Source: Garcia nutans
Taxonomy: Eukaryota > Streptophyta > Magnoliopsida > Malpighiales > Euphorbiaceae
NCBI GenBank assembly: GCA_947685225.1
Contig: CANTUV010000062.1
Span: forward strand, 14,838,501 to 14,902,500
Reading direction: 5' to 3'
DNA: 64,000 bases
The notes beneath the pieces are model-generated. The model saw nothing but the letters and a program-made list of their open reading frames with translations. It did no database searches and had not been told where the DNA came from. The position numbers and the translations under genes were made by a program. Within the stretch, counting starts at the first letter, position 1; the number at the start of each line of letters is the position of its first letter. Below are positions 35,601 to 48,061 of the stretch, one piece after another.

Positions 35601-38600
35601 TGTCATGACATCTGTGGATACTCCTTTAGCATGTTCAACAAGTTCTTCTAATGCATGGCTGTTAGATTCTGGATGCAGTCATCATATGAGTCCTAATCAA
35701 GAATGGTTTTTTGATTTTGAAGAAATTGATCATGAAGTTGTTTACACAGCAAATGACAATCCTTGCTTCACTAAAGGAATTGGTTCGATCCGCTTGAGAA
35801 ATCAGGATGGGTCAATCAGGATCCTGAGTGATGTTCGTTATGTACAGAGTTTGACGAAGAATCTTATTTCAGTTGGAGTCCTAGAATCAAAACATCTCAC
35901 TGTAATTGCAAAAGATGGAGTGATGAAGGTCATCTTTGGTGCACTTGTGATGATGAAAGGATTACGGAGAATTACTATCAAGGAAATGCAATTATAGAAT
36001 CAATAGCAGCAACAGTTTCTGGTGGCGACAAAGATCTGGATGCCACCAGATTGTGGCACATGCGCTTGGGACATGCAGGCGAAAAATCCTTGAAATGTCT
36101 GACCGATCAAGGATTATTGAAGAATGTGAAAACCTGCAAGTTAGTTTGTTGTGAGCATTGCATCAAAGGGAAGTAGACAAGAGTGAAATTTGGTACTGCA
36201 ATCCATGATACCAAGGGTATTCTGGACTATGTTCACTCAGATGTATGGGGGCATTCTAAAACTCCTTCTTTAGGAGGCAAACACTACTATGTTACTTTTA
36301 TTGATGATTACTCTCGAAGAGTATGGGTGTATACTTTGATGTCGAAAGATGAAGTGCTAGCTGTATTTCTCAAATGGAAGAAATTGGTGGAAACTCAAAC
36401 TGGCAGACAAATCAAATGTCTCCGATCAGACAATGGACGAGAATTCAGAAGTGATCCATTTATGAAAGTTTGCGAAGATGAAGGTATTGTTCGACACTTT
36501 ACAGTTAGGCATACATCACAACAAAATGGGGTGGCAAAACGTATGAACCAGACCTTATTGGAGAAAGTTCGGTGTATGTTGTCTAATGCTGGGTTAAACA
36601 AGAAATTTTGGGCTGAGGCTTTGTCATATGCATGCCATCTCATTAATCGATTACCGTCAACTGCTATTGGTGGTAAGACACCTATAGAAGTATGCTCAGG
36701 AAAGCCCGCTAAAGATTATGATTCCTTACGTGCTTTTGGTTCCACTGCATTTTATCACGTTAAAGAATCGAAGCTGGATCTGAGAGTAAAAGAAGCCATT
36801 TTTATAGGGATAACCCCAGGAGTTAAAGGTTACCGACTGTGGTGTCCAGAAATAAAGAAGATAATCTTTAGCAGAGATGTTACTTTTGATGAATCTACCA
36901 TGTTGAAAAAGGTGACAATAGAGCAGTCAGAAAGTACTCCGTGACAGGTGGAGGATACTCCAAAGGAGGTGGAGTTTGATAGAAAAATCCTAGTAGCAGA
37001 TTTTAAAGCTGCAGACACTCCTGAGGTAGAAGGAGAGTCAGATGAAGAAGAAGTTCAAATTCAAGAACCTTTATAGCAACATGAATCAATTGCACTTGGT
37101 AGGCCAAGAAGAACCCTAAGAAAGCCTGCTCGTTTTGATGATATGGTGGCCTACGCATCCTCAATTACAGATGATAGCATTCCGTCCACTTTTAATGAAG
37201 CTATCCAAAGTTCAGAAAAAGCAAAGTGGAGGAAAGCTATGGATGAGGAAATGAAATCTCTTCACAAGAATCAGACATGGAAGCTAGCAAGCCTACCGAA
37301 GGGAAAGAAGGCAATTGGGTGCAAATGGGTATTTGCAAAGAAAGATGGATTTCCTGACAGGGATAGTGTTCACTACAAAGCAAGGTTGGTAGCTAAAGGC
37401 TACGCTCAGACGGAGGGAATTGATTATAATGAAGTATTTTCTCCAGTTGTAAAACATTCCTCTGTTCGGATTTTATTAGCTTTGGTGGCACAGTTGGATT
37501 TGGAACTAGTTCAATTGGATGTAAAAATTGCATTTTTACATGGAGATTTGAAAGAGGAAATCTATATGACTCAGCCAGAGGGATTCAAAGTTGTTGGAAA
37601 AGAGAATATGGTATGCAAACTTGTAAAGTCGCTTTATGGATTGAAGCAGTCTCCAAGGCAATGGTACAAGCGGTTTGACAGGTTTATGAAAAGGTAAAAG
37701 TACACAAGAAGCAAATACGATCATTGTGTGTATTTGCGCAAGCTACAAGATGGCTCTTTCATTTATCTTCTTCTTTATGTTGATGATATGTTGATAGTGT
37801 CAAAGAATAAAGAAGAAATCGAGAAGCTGAAGAATCAGTTGAATCAAGAATTTGAAATGAAAGATTTGGGCGAGGCAAAGAAGATTCTGGGTATGGAGAT
37901 ATCCAGAGATAGGAAATTGGGGAGACTTTATTTGTCTCAGAAGCAATATCTGAGAAAGGTACTAAAGCATTTCGGCATGGATGATAAGACCAAACCTGTT
38001 AGTACACCTCTTGCTCCTCATTTCAAACTCAGTGCAGCTCAGTCACCAAAAGATGATGCAGAACGGGAATACATGTCAAAGGTTCCCTATGCAAATGTTG
38101 TGGGTAGCTTGATGTATGCTATGGTGTGTACGAGGCCTGACATTTCACAGGCAGTTGGAGTTGTGAGCAGGTACATGCACGATGCTGGCAAGGAGCATTG
38201 ACAAGCTGTGAAATAGATTCTACGTTATCTTTTGAACACCGTGGATGTTGGATTGGTTTTTGAGCAGGATAAAGAGAATGGTCAACGTGTAGTCAGATAT
38301 TGTGATTCCGATTATGCAGGTAATTTGGATAAACGTCGATCAACTACTGGTTATGTGTTCACACTTGCAAAAACACCAGTTAGTTTGAAGTCAACTTTAC
38401 AGTCAACAGTGGCGCTCTCTACGATAGAGACTGAATATATGACAATTACTGAAGCTGTTAAGGAGGCAATTTGGCTTCAAGGGTTGCTTGATGAATTGGG
38501 AATAAAGCAAAACAACATTGTTGTACATTGTGATAGTCAGAGTGCTATTCATTTGGCAAAGAACCAAGTTTATCATGCAATGACGAAAAACATCGATGTT

Positions 38601-38753
38601 CGATTCCATTTTGTTAGAGAAATTCTGGAGGAAGATCAGGTAAAACTCCAGAAGATTCAGACCGCTGAGAATCCTGCTGATATGTTGACAAAGGTGGTGA
38701 CAACTGTCAAGTTCAAATATTGTTTGGACTTCATTAATATTGTCCAAATTTGA
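35601..38753 (+). pseudogene. Tnt1-like pol: protease, integrase, RT, RNase H
   Basis: Protease WLLDSGCSHHMSP near 35660. A frameshift near 35940-36000. GAG-pre-integrase TRLWHMRLGHAGEKSL, CCEHCIKGK (36040-36175). Integrase 36183-36944 with HSDVWGHS, FIDDYSRRVWVY and SDNGREF, but the residue expected to be the catalytic Glu is Lys (NGVAKRMN). RT 37143-38201 with QLDVKIAFLHGDLKEE, LLLYVDDMLIV and GSLMYAMVCTRPDI. RNase H 38232-38753 with YCDSDYAGNLDKRRSTTGY, VHCDSQSAIHLAKN and KNIDVRFHFVRE. Stops at 36176, 36942, 37074, 37695, 38199 and 38214 areas. Dead. Confidence 0.87.
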
Positions 38754-38844
38754 AGCTAGCGCTGCGAACCGCATTTGGAGACACTACAATGCTGCGAGAG
38801 AGAATAGAAATTTGTATTTTTGGAATTTTTGCCAAGGTGGAGAT

Positions 38845-39401
38845 TGTAAAAAATGGTGGCTCATTTCCACCAAAATTGTCAAAGATTATGGCTGAAATGG
38901 TGGCTTGAAATTAAAAATTAATTTGTTAGATTTGTTTACAATTCCCACATCGGGAATTTATAGGAATTGAGCTTAAGTTTTTGGCTATAAATTAAGGCCA
39001 ATTCCCTAGATTTCAATTTGTCCCAACTTGTCCTGAATTTGTATATTCGACAAGTTTTCTCTTCTCCTTCTTTTGTAATATTTCTTTAGTGAAATATAAT
39101 TTGATATTGTCCGAGGACGTAGGCATAATTGGCCGAACCTCGTTAAATTTTGGTGTCTCTCTCTTTTATTTATTTAATAGCTATTTGTTGGGCAAAACTC
39201 TGTTTTGGTGGTTATTGTGAAAATGGATTACATGTCTAGGTAAATTCTGTCAAATGACGCGTAAGTCTAAGGAAAGTGGGTTTTAAGTGAGACCGCTTGT
39301 GACTCTTCCACTTTCCTGGGAATTTACCTGGTGTAGTTTTTATCACAGTAATTCACAAATTATTTTTTTAATTCGGTGGAAAAAGTCCAATTTCCACAAC
39401 A
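38845..39401 (+). repeat. 3' LTR of the Tnt1-like element
   Basis: Begins TGTAAAAAATGGTGG after the polypurine tract and ends TTTCCACAACA before TSD TGAAG. Confidence 0.9.
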
Positions 39402-39406
39402 TGAAG

Positions 39407-41322
39407 GTGGTTATACTTTAGGGATTAACTGATATAGATTATAATTTATTTAAGTGGAATAAAGATGGTAGTGGGGGGTATTATCATTGAATTGAATTGA
39501 GCTATTTTCCTAAATTTGCATATGATATAATTAGAGGAAAAGTTTATAGTTTATGATCAAAATTGGTTGTGTTATGAAGGAATTTTAAGTCAAAAAGCTA
39601 TGGATTTTCTAGTGATAATTTTACATTTTACAAATGGAGCTGATTTGGAGTTAGATATTGAAAGTATATTTTTTCAGATAAATGAAATTGCTTTTCGTTT
39701 GGCTTTAAATTCCTTTTAAATCTAAAACAAAGCACTTTGTAATTGGAATATTGGCTTTAAATTCCTTTTAAATACAAGGGACGGGAATTCAATTTGTACC
39801 ATTAGGCTATACTTTTATGTGCTGCATTTTTCTTTTCCTTACAATTCGAATAGACAGATATAAAAATTAGAAAATGATTAGAATTAGTATTTTCTTTGTA
39901 AAGATTTCTTGCGAACTTCTCTTTCGACATTAATTATAATGTTTATGGCTATGTTTTCTTCTTTTTAGTTCTCATTCAAAATATGTTTTAATATTACATT
40001 AATTTATAGTATGAGATTTGTTGATGTTTTACAGGTTCATATTACAAAATACTATTGATTTACAATGTCTTAAAGGATGTCTACCTAGCCGAATCTATCA
40101 AGACTCCATTTCTTGTCTTTAAAGAGGTATTGATCTTTATTAATAGTTTATTAATAAATTTGTATCAAGTTGCTTGCTTATATACTTATACTAATACAGT
40201 ATTGTAGAGCTGTATGCAATATGTATTTTGATGTGTTGTCATCATGAAATGGAACTTTATGCAATATGTGGATGAACAAAATAGTGGCGGATATGAGGTT
40301 AAGAAAACAAAAGAAAACATAAAATAGGATTAGTTTCTAAAATCGACGCTTTGTAAACAAATTTATTGCAAATTTAGCAATATTAAAAAATGCACATACT
40401 GATTTAGAACAAAAAAATTGATATATTGTAAAATTTTGATCTTTTTTTAAATGTGCAATAATTTCTATCTTGTAATACATCATGAACTTTCAGTATCTAT
40501 TTCCATATACTTCTGTGAAGGCTTCTTTACATTTTCACTCTGCTTCACACTGTGTCTTCCTTGGAGGAATCAAAACTTGCAACAAGAAATACATAAAAAA
40601 AAAAAGCACATAAGAAAAAATAACCTGCAACAAGAAATACATAAGAAAACCTGCAAAAACAGTATCTTCACTCTGTATCTTTTAATTGTGTTGTTTATTG
40701 CTCGCCCGGTAATTGTTGCATCGCTGTATCAGATTGTATACAGATTTAAAAGGTGATGTTGCAGAAAAGTTGCAGAGCTGTAAAAAGTATCTTCTGTATT
40801 CTTAGTCTTTAACATTAATTTATTTATTTTCAACGTTTCTTTTCCAATACTAAAAAGAAAACTCAATTAATTAGCCAGCTGCCTTATATGCATATCTTTC
40901 TTGTTAACTCATGTTCTATCTTTACAGCCCACTTTCTTATTATAGTTACGCTAGCAGTTGATATGTGACAACAATTGATATGTAGCTACTGGTAATTATA
41001 GCAAATTGATTTGTAGGCTAGCAATAATCATGGTGAAGATTGAAAATATCATGTTCGTTTGAGCTGTTGGTTTAGATTTTGTTCTTATTGGCATAAAATT
41101 TTATTGTTTTGATGAATATGTTGAGTTTTCATTGAGTTATTTCAGGTCAGTAATAATAATAATCTAATATAGTATCTCCACTTAATCATTTTTCTCAGTT
41201 AAGTAATTATAGCAAATTATTTTGTAGGCTTGTGATGTTGGCAGCAGTTCACATGTGGCCATAGAGAATTGACATACGCCTATAAACACTCTTTATATTT
41301 CAGTTCCGTTAGCAGTAATCAT
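39407..41322. other. Internal DNA of the CACTA element, no gene recognised
   Basis: Resumes the sequence interrupted at 28053. Short blocks look as if once coding (e.g. WNKDGSGGYYH near 39455), but stops intervene and no family is recognised. Minor direct repeats: GCTTTAAATTCCTTTTAAAT twice (about 39700, 39753) and TGCAACAAGAAATACATAA twice (about 40577, 40625). Confidence 0.4.
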
Positions 41323-41770
41323 GATAAAAATTGAAAATATTTTGTTGAGATTTTGTGTTTGAATATTGTAATTGTATTGTTATTTGGATACAAACATTTA
41401 TTCATCATCAAATTTAATCAATTATTGTTTAGATGTATGAATAGTATAATGAAGATTTTATTTATTAAAAAAGAAAATTATTTTTTTGTCATATTCATAT
41501 TGTATGTAACATCCGAGAATTTATCTAAATTAAATTAAATTAATAAGATAAAAATTGAAAATATTTTGTTGAGATTTTGTGTTTGAATATTGTAATTGTA
41601 TTGTTGGATACAAACATTTAGTCATCATCAAATTTAATCAATTATTTATTTAGATGTATGAATATTACAATGAAGATTTCATTTATTAAAAAAGAAATTT
41701 ATATTTTTGGCATATTCATATTGTATGTAACATCCAAGAATTTGCCTAAATTAAATTAAATTAAATTTAT
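41323..41770. repeat. 224-bp tandem duplication spanning an LTR border
   Basis: 41323-41546 and 41547-41770 are near copies of one sequence (ATAAAAATTGAAAATATTTTG start). The unit contains host flank, the TSD TTGTA and the first 32 or so bases of the solo LTR, so a false LTR start (TGTAACATCC at 41515) precedes the real one at 41726. Confidence 0.85.
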
Positions 41771-44406
41771 AAATTGAAAGGTTAAACAAGGTGTTGGAAG
41801 TGAGAAAATATTATATATATGTGAAATATAATGAAAATATATATTACATATAAATTCAAATATAAGATAGAAAAAGACAAAAGATGAATACTAAAGAGGG
41901 TCAAAATGGTAAATAAATTTTATAAAAATAAAAATTAATTAAAGAATTTAAAAAGAAAATAAATTTGGATGGAAGAGAAAATTTTAAATTTAAAAATAAA
42001 TAAATAATTAATTAAAATATTATAATAATATATATATGATTAGTAAATTAATGAAAAAAAAAAGTCAAAATTAAAAAGAATTTCTTTCTTCTTCTTCTTC
42101 CTCCCTAGGTCGAATTTCACCATAGTCAAAAGGGAAGAATTTGCTCTTTCAAACACTAAATTTTGAAGGATTTTTCAAAGATTGAAAGGAGATTTGTTGG
42201 TTGTCTCATCAATTAGTAAGCTTTTATACTAAATTTTCAAGTTTTATGGAAAATTATGAATATATATGAATTAAATTTTTGAATGGGTATGATATAATTG
42301 TTTGAATGGATATAAATGATGTTAACTTGATTAGTAAATAATGATTTTAAAGTTAGATTAAAGAAAAATTTATGTTTGGTTACGGTTTGGAAGATGAAGT
42401 TTGTAACTTAGGGTTATAGAAAGGGTTATGTGAAAGAATGCTTGTTCATTGAATTTCATCACTTAAAATCATATTCTAATATGATTTTAATGATGAAAAT
42501 GAACTCAAATTAACATTTGAAATTGTTTATAATGAAGAACCAAAATTGAAAAAAATTAAGGTTTTTGGAAGAACATTGTTAAAGACTTGATGTTAATAGA
42601 ATTAGATTATTTGTATCATGTTATAATATGCCTTCAATGATAGAAATGAACTTAGAATACAAATTAGAGTTTATTAGAATGAAGTTCTAGAATTAGAGGA
42701 AGTTGGGGCAAAATTAGAAAAATTTAAGGAATGTGAATTAATTTGTGTTTAATTGTTAAAATATATAGAAATGTTATTCGAATGTATGTTATACATTCAC
42801 ATTTTAATTAGCTGTTGAGTAAATAGTTATTTTCACAACTTAATGGTGAGGGACATATTGAAGAGTTGGTGAGGAGATGAGCATTTTTAGTTTGGAAGTC
42901 CTCTTGTAAAGAGGAATGTACATACTTTGATTTAAATATATTAAATTACATTTGTTGGCATGCTACATTGTTGTGTGTTATATTGACAATGATACTTTGA
43001 TGTGAGAATTCACATTAAATGTGCATAGATATGTGATTAAAGGCTTGAAAAGTATAATGTATGAATAATTGAGATATTTTAAGATGGTTAATATCATTGT
43101 TAAGTATGTTTGTGGAAAATTTGTAATTATGCAAATATATGTATAATTTGGCCACATTCATGAAAATTTATGCAATTGATGAAAATATGTGGAAAACAAT
43201 GAGAAATGGTGGAAAAAGTGTAAAAAGAATGAAAAATGACATGATTGCCAAAGTATGAGAAAAATGTGAAAATGTTTATGAAATGTGTGAAACCTTATAT
43301 AATATCATTTTTTAGAGTATTGCGGTTGGTGTTTAGGTATACCGATGATTGCCTTCGGGCCAGACATTATGTGTCATTATTATTGCCTTCGGGTCAATTG
43401 ATGGACATCACTATTCTATTACTTTCGGGCCAAACGCTGGATGTTCCTGATATTTATCTTCTGGCCAGATACTAGACGTTAATGATATTTACTTTTGGGC
43501 CAAACACTAGGTATCAAATAAGAGTTCAAAGGAATATCTCTGGAACTTGAATATTACATACTGTTATTTGGGCCTAATGCATGTGAATATGGGATGTGAT
43601 TATTTGATAATGTTAAATGTGACATGCTTCATGAAATTGCATGTCGAGTTAAGACTTTGAAATAAGTTGTATTTTTCATTGTTCATTAATTTTTTTTATA
43701 TCAAAGTATGTATTATTAATCAAAATTGCTTGCACGATTTGTTTATTGTGCAAGTGACAGGGTTGATACAGACAGCCCTGCATGATCTGTGCAAGAGTAG
43801 AGTTTTCTACTTATTTTTGGTATTTTGTTTTGCTTCTACGAATCAGGACCAATCGCGAGCATGTAAACATTTTATTTTGTAAATTTGTCTTTAAATTGTG
43901 TACTTTTGGTGTATAAATATGTAATTTATATAAATTAAAAAGGTTTTGAATTGGTTATTATGAATTAATTATTTTATGAATTATTGATATGTACATGTAT
44001 GTATGTATTCATGTATGTATGTATGTATCCATGTGCATTACGAAAATATTGGTGAGTTGAGCCATTTGGCTCTTATGGAAAAGGATTGGATGTTTTGAAA
44101 ATGTATGGGAATGCAAATTTTCTGCAGGTTGAATAAATTGAATTTTTAGGAATATCTATATTATAGATAAAACTCTGACGAATTTTTTTCTAGAAATTAT
44201 TCATTAAATTCTGTAGTTTTAGAATTTAAACTACTAATGAATATTTTTATTTATGTTTTAAGGTACAATTTAAGTCATGAAAATAATTTTTTTAGACTTA
44301 TGAAAATTTTTGTAGGATTAAACTGTGACGTTTTAGTATTATATATGCATATTTTATATATATTGGGTGTATGCATTATACGTATATAGGATATTAGGGT
44401 GTTACA
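41726..44406 (+). mobile_element. Solo LTR of a Ty3/gypsy-type element, 2681 bp
   Basis: Begins TGTAACATCC, ends AGGGTGTTACA, with a perfect TSD TTGTA at 41721-41725 and 44407-44411. No PBS, polypurine tract or coding sequence, as expected after recombination between two LTRs. The TGTAACA...TGTTACA ends, the length and the internal repeat array fit chromovirus-like gypsy LTRs. Orientation is uncertain. The frames within (43245-43475, 43667-43882) are not genes. Confidence 0.88.
43345..43515. repeat. Five tandem units on CTTCGGGCCA in the solo LTR
   Basis: Units of 32-37 bp share (C/T)TT(C/T)(G/T)GG(C/T)CA. Some flanks pair across the core, e.g. GGACATC before and GATGTTCC after the third core, suggesting hairpins, though less regularly than elsewhere in the window. 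Confidence 0.7.
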
Positions 44407-44469
44407 TTGTATATATAATATAAATATTATTCAAATTGAATAGGTCAAAATAAAATTATAGGAGCTATT

Positions 44470-44796
44470 TTACCGGCTTTTACATATATGTTGCTATAAA
44501 AAAGTAGGGGCAATTTTGTAGATGTGGTTAAAACTGCCCTGCATAATTGATCCAAAGAGGAGCACAAAAGGGGCACTGCTACCTAATATTAATTTATAAA
44601 ACCGCCCCTAAAAAACAGCCCTTATGAAACAATTTACCCCAATGCTCTCAAAATAGCTGAAAAATTATAGAGATAGAACCTATCGCGGCGAAAGTGAGAC
44701 AGTTTTAAAAACTGCCACTAGATATTGTAAAGGCGGTTAAAACCGCCCCTACATGAAAAAAAAAAGGCACCTAAATAGTTATTTTATGTTGTAGTG
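44470..44796 (-). repeat. CACTA terminal and subterminal repeats (right end)
   Basis: Several copies of AAACCGCCCCTA or its complement with spacers, ending TTGTAGTG at 44796. Typical of CACTA subterminal regions. Confidence 0.75.
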
Positions 44797-46327
44797 CAAA
44801 GATTCTAAGTGATGGTGATGCGAATTTCTAATATAACGACTAGAAATTTATTTGCCTTTATACGTGATTAATTCCTTGAAAGATGAAATCAAATCCAATC
44901 TCCAAAGTTTTCATCCATGGACTTGTGTGGACGTGCTCATATCAGATGGCTTTCAGAAGACATGAATATTAATCTATTTTGACCTTTTAATTTTATTTTT
45001 GGGTCCATCTTTGATTGTTGATACTCTCTTTATATATAGGTAAAAAATGTTTCCTTTAGCTTTTTTCTTTTTCTAATTTTTTCAATAATTTTGTTTTACA
45101 TATATTAAATATATATATATATATATATATATGAGTAGTATCCGTTAGAAAATGATTCATTGTTGATAGAACACAAAGCAATTTATAAATAAGAGGAGAC
45201 CTTACGCGAACCTAACCTTATATGGATCCAACCACAAAAATACGTGAAAATAAAAAAAAAGCTTAAATCTTTAGATTCTTGAAGGATTTTTTTCTGTATT
45301 CGTGGGAACTCATAAATTTTTAATATCTAAAATCTTCAATTATATATTTTTTGTCCAATTATCTTTATGCTAATATATGACGAGCATTATCATTACATCA
45401 CAATTACATTTATTACATCAGCATCATCATTTCATCACCACTGCATCAAAACTAAATAGCATATATTTTTTTTAATCATAACATGTTTTGTTTGCTGTGA
45501 GCAACCGGGCAGACGCAAAATTTAAAATTAGTGAAAATTTATTTTCTATTATATTTATGTATAGATAAAATTTTAGATTTAAAAAATACTAAATTTTTCA
45601 AAGATTAAACTTATCAAGCTGTAATTTTTTTCACTAATTGAGATCTATAATCTTATATATAAACAAGTCTACTCTTTATAGAACTAATATTTCTTAAATT
45701 TTTATTAGTAATAACTCTTATAAATTAGTTTTTCATTCTAAAATAATAAATTTAATACTTATTAATATGTTTTAGTTTCATCCATCAATTACATAAATTA
45801 CTAAAAAAGAAATAATTTTTTTTTAAAATTTTATAAATTTTTATCTCCAACACCATTAATATGAATCAAATTAAGATAATTAGTTTAAGAATAATATAAT
45901 TATAATGCTAAATCTAAATTCTTGAATAAAATTATACATATGTACATATTATCCCTTTGATACCACCCATAGAAATAAAGGGATAAAATTGGTTGAAAAT
46001 AAATTTTGCAACTGTATTTTGTACAGAAAAATTGGCTAAAATAAAGAGTGATAAATTTAAAATAATATATTTTTAATAGTGGGAGTTATAATTATTGGAC
46101 TAAATGTAATTATATAATTAAATTAGAAAATATTATATTTGTAAATTATATATATGTATATATTGACTTAGAAAAATGTGAGAGGGGGGTTGCGCCCACT
46201 AAGGTATTTCCGCCGTTGGCAACACCATGTATGATTTTTAATAGAAAATGTACACGGTACATAGACCATGTAAAATCTAAACAATGCTTTCCAGCAGTAA
46301 CCTGATGATACAATTTTGACGGTAAGC
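44797..46327. other. A+T-rich intergenic DNA
   Basis: (AT)n at 45109-45132 and a CATCA-rich short stretch at 45378-45450. No gene. Confidence 0.5.
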
Positions 46328-46335
46328 TTAGCATT

Positions 46336-46747
46336 CTATGCCCGGCTCAAGGGAGGAGTAACATGAGCAAACGCTCAGGGTCTCTGATTTTGATAGAGAC
46401 TCAAATTTATAAATATATATACTTATATGTAAGAAGTAACAAAATTTTAATTTGCTGTGGTGGTCTAGCGTGTTGTATATAATCAAAGGGTGTGGGGATC
46501 GATTCCCACTATCATCAACATTATATTTTTTTTCAAACATTCATTATACAATAAAATTTTGGCCCAACGTTCATCATACAATAAAATTTGATCCCCTCAA
46601 ATTTTATATTGTTATTTTTAGGCCCTTAAGTCCTAAATATTTATTTTTGGGCGGCCCCTCAAATCTAAAATTTTCGCTCCGACACTTTTTTAGGGGCCTA
46701 TATCTTAATTTCTACTCGAAACCCCTAAAATGTCCAAGACGGCACTG
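46336..46747. mobile_element. Possible hAT-type non-autonomous element
   Basis: Left edge near 46336 (TATGCCCGGCTCAAGGGAGG) and right edge AAGACGGCACTG at 46747 are loosely inverted and resemble hAT ends. Candidate 8-bp TSDs do not match well, so borders are tentative. Inside, TGGTCTAGCG and GGATCGATTCC about 35 bp apart (46459-46505) resemble A and B boxes of a tRNA-derived promoter. Confidence 0.3.
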
Positions 46748-47758
46748 TCAGAAAGTGAAATGGAATTTTCAAAAAGTTGTGATAACTTTGAACTAGACGC
46801 CTATTAAAAAATTTTATATATTTAATTTTTAGAATGATTAAATAATAATATTGTGTTTGTATTTGCCCTGATCATATTATACTTCAAAAAAATTGAATAA
46901 CACGAATAATTTGAAAAGAAAAACTATCCACAAAATTCTGGTTTAAGTAAAGAATGTGGATATATAAATTTTCTTTTTTCTCATGTCAATGAAATAAATA
47001 AATAATAACGAAGTTAACTAAAAAAACACATTTATATAGCAAACACACCCAAGCTTTCCCTAAAAAATAAGAAGGGTTTTTTTTGCTAAACTATTCATAA
47101 AAATAATTATTTAAAAAAAATAGTGCAAAAAAGATTTATCCTTTTAAAAAACAGTTAGTCCAAATTTTTTAAGAAACATCTCACTGCTCATTAAAATAAT
47201 ATTTTTTCAAAAATATCTCACCTCTCACTATAAATAATATTTTACTTCAATTTTTATCTTTTATTTTTCTAAATTTACAAATAAAAAAAATATATTTTAA
47301 TAAAATAATAAAAATTAATATTTTAAATTACATTTTTAACTCATAAAATTTATTAATTTTTTATAATGAAAAATTTTAATTTTAATTTTGATTACAATTA
47401 AGAAATAGTGCTCACAAAAATAATATAAAAAATATATTAATAAAAATAATTAAATTTATTTCTAAATAAATATTATATATTATAAATATAAAAAATAAAT
47501 TTAAAAAATATTAATTTTATTGTGTAGATGATGTGTAAATATTACATGTAAGTTGTGTGTATCTTATATAGATATTTAAAGATGTTGTATATATGTTATA
47601 TATTTATTATGTATGTTTTGTGCATCTTATATGTATATAAAGTTAAAAATATTAAATAAATTATATAAATATTATTCCTATATTTAGTGTATGTTGTATA
47701 TATATCCATATTTGTTATATATATATATTGTATATATTATGCATATATTTGTATATTA
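46748..47758. other. Very A+T-rich intergenic DNA
   Basis: Many TA-rich repeats and TGTATATGTTATAT-like stretches. No gene. Confidence 0.5.
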
Positions 47759-47766
47759 TATATATT

Positions 47767-48053
47767 CAATGGCGGACCCAGCATATCAACCAGGGGGTAA
47801 AATTCAGTTGCCGGTCGTCGGTCTTCTCTCCTCTCCTCTATCCCCTCTTCTCTGCTCTCCTCTTCTCTGTCTTCTTCTCCCTTTCCTTATCTACAAATGT
47901 CATAAATTTATAGCAAGTGATCTCTCATCTCCTCTCATCTTTTCTCTCTTTTCTTCTCTCTTATTCTCTGTGACTCTGTCTTCTTTCATCATGGACGTCG
48001 ATAAGGGCGGTCGTTTGTACTCCCCCTCCGCGACCTCCCTAGATTTATCCCTG
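47767..48053 (-). mobile_element. hAT MITE, copy 1
   Basis: 287 bp with ends CAATGGCGGACCC and (complement) CAGGGATAAATCTAGGG, bordered by a perfect 8-bp TSD TATATATT (47759-47766, 48054-48061). CT-rich interior. Its right end matches the left end of copy 2 (49394-49716), so the two are the same family in opposite orientation. The long frame across it has no coding meaning. Confidence 0.85.
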
Positions 48054-48061
48054 TATATATT

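Larger units (their letters stand above)
34029..39401 (+). mobile_element. Tnt1-like Ty1/copia retrotransposon, complete ends, decayed genes
   Basis: 5373 bp. LTRs 34029-34585 and 38845-39401 are both 557 bp and about 95-96% alike by eye. PBS TGGTATCAGAGC at 34588-34599, polypurine tract CCAAGGTGGAGAT ending at 38844, and a perfect TSD TGAAG at 34024-34028 and 39402-39406. It sits 20 bp of unique host DNA plus its TSD away from the copia to its left and points the other way. Confidence 0.93.
27546..44796. mobile_element. Probable non-autonomous CACTA element, greatly enlarged by nested insertions
   Basis: The right terminus is clear: 44470-44796 carries repeated ACCGCCCCTA/TAGGGGCGGT motifs and ends ATGTTGTAGTG (44786-44796), the complement of CACTACAACAT. 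The left end at about 27546 (GGGCACAACAAAAAAAATTA then TTTAGCGGC and AACCGCCTC) looks like a mutated partner. Removing the two copias, the solo LTR and a 224-bp duplication leaves about 3.0 kb without transposase. The 3-bp TSDs do not match (TAC against CAA), so the two ends could belong to different copies. Confidence 0.45.

Noticed and set aside
46459..46505. Possible tRNA gene or tRNA-derived SINE
   Set aside because: A- and B-box-like words occur at about the right spacing, but the sequence does not fold as a cloverleaf and no SINE tail is evident.
46336..46747. Well-delimited hAT element
   Set aside because: Ends look hAT-like, but the 8-bp flanks TTAGCATT and TCAGAAAG do not match, so it is kept only as a low-confidence feature.
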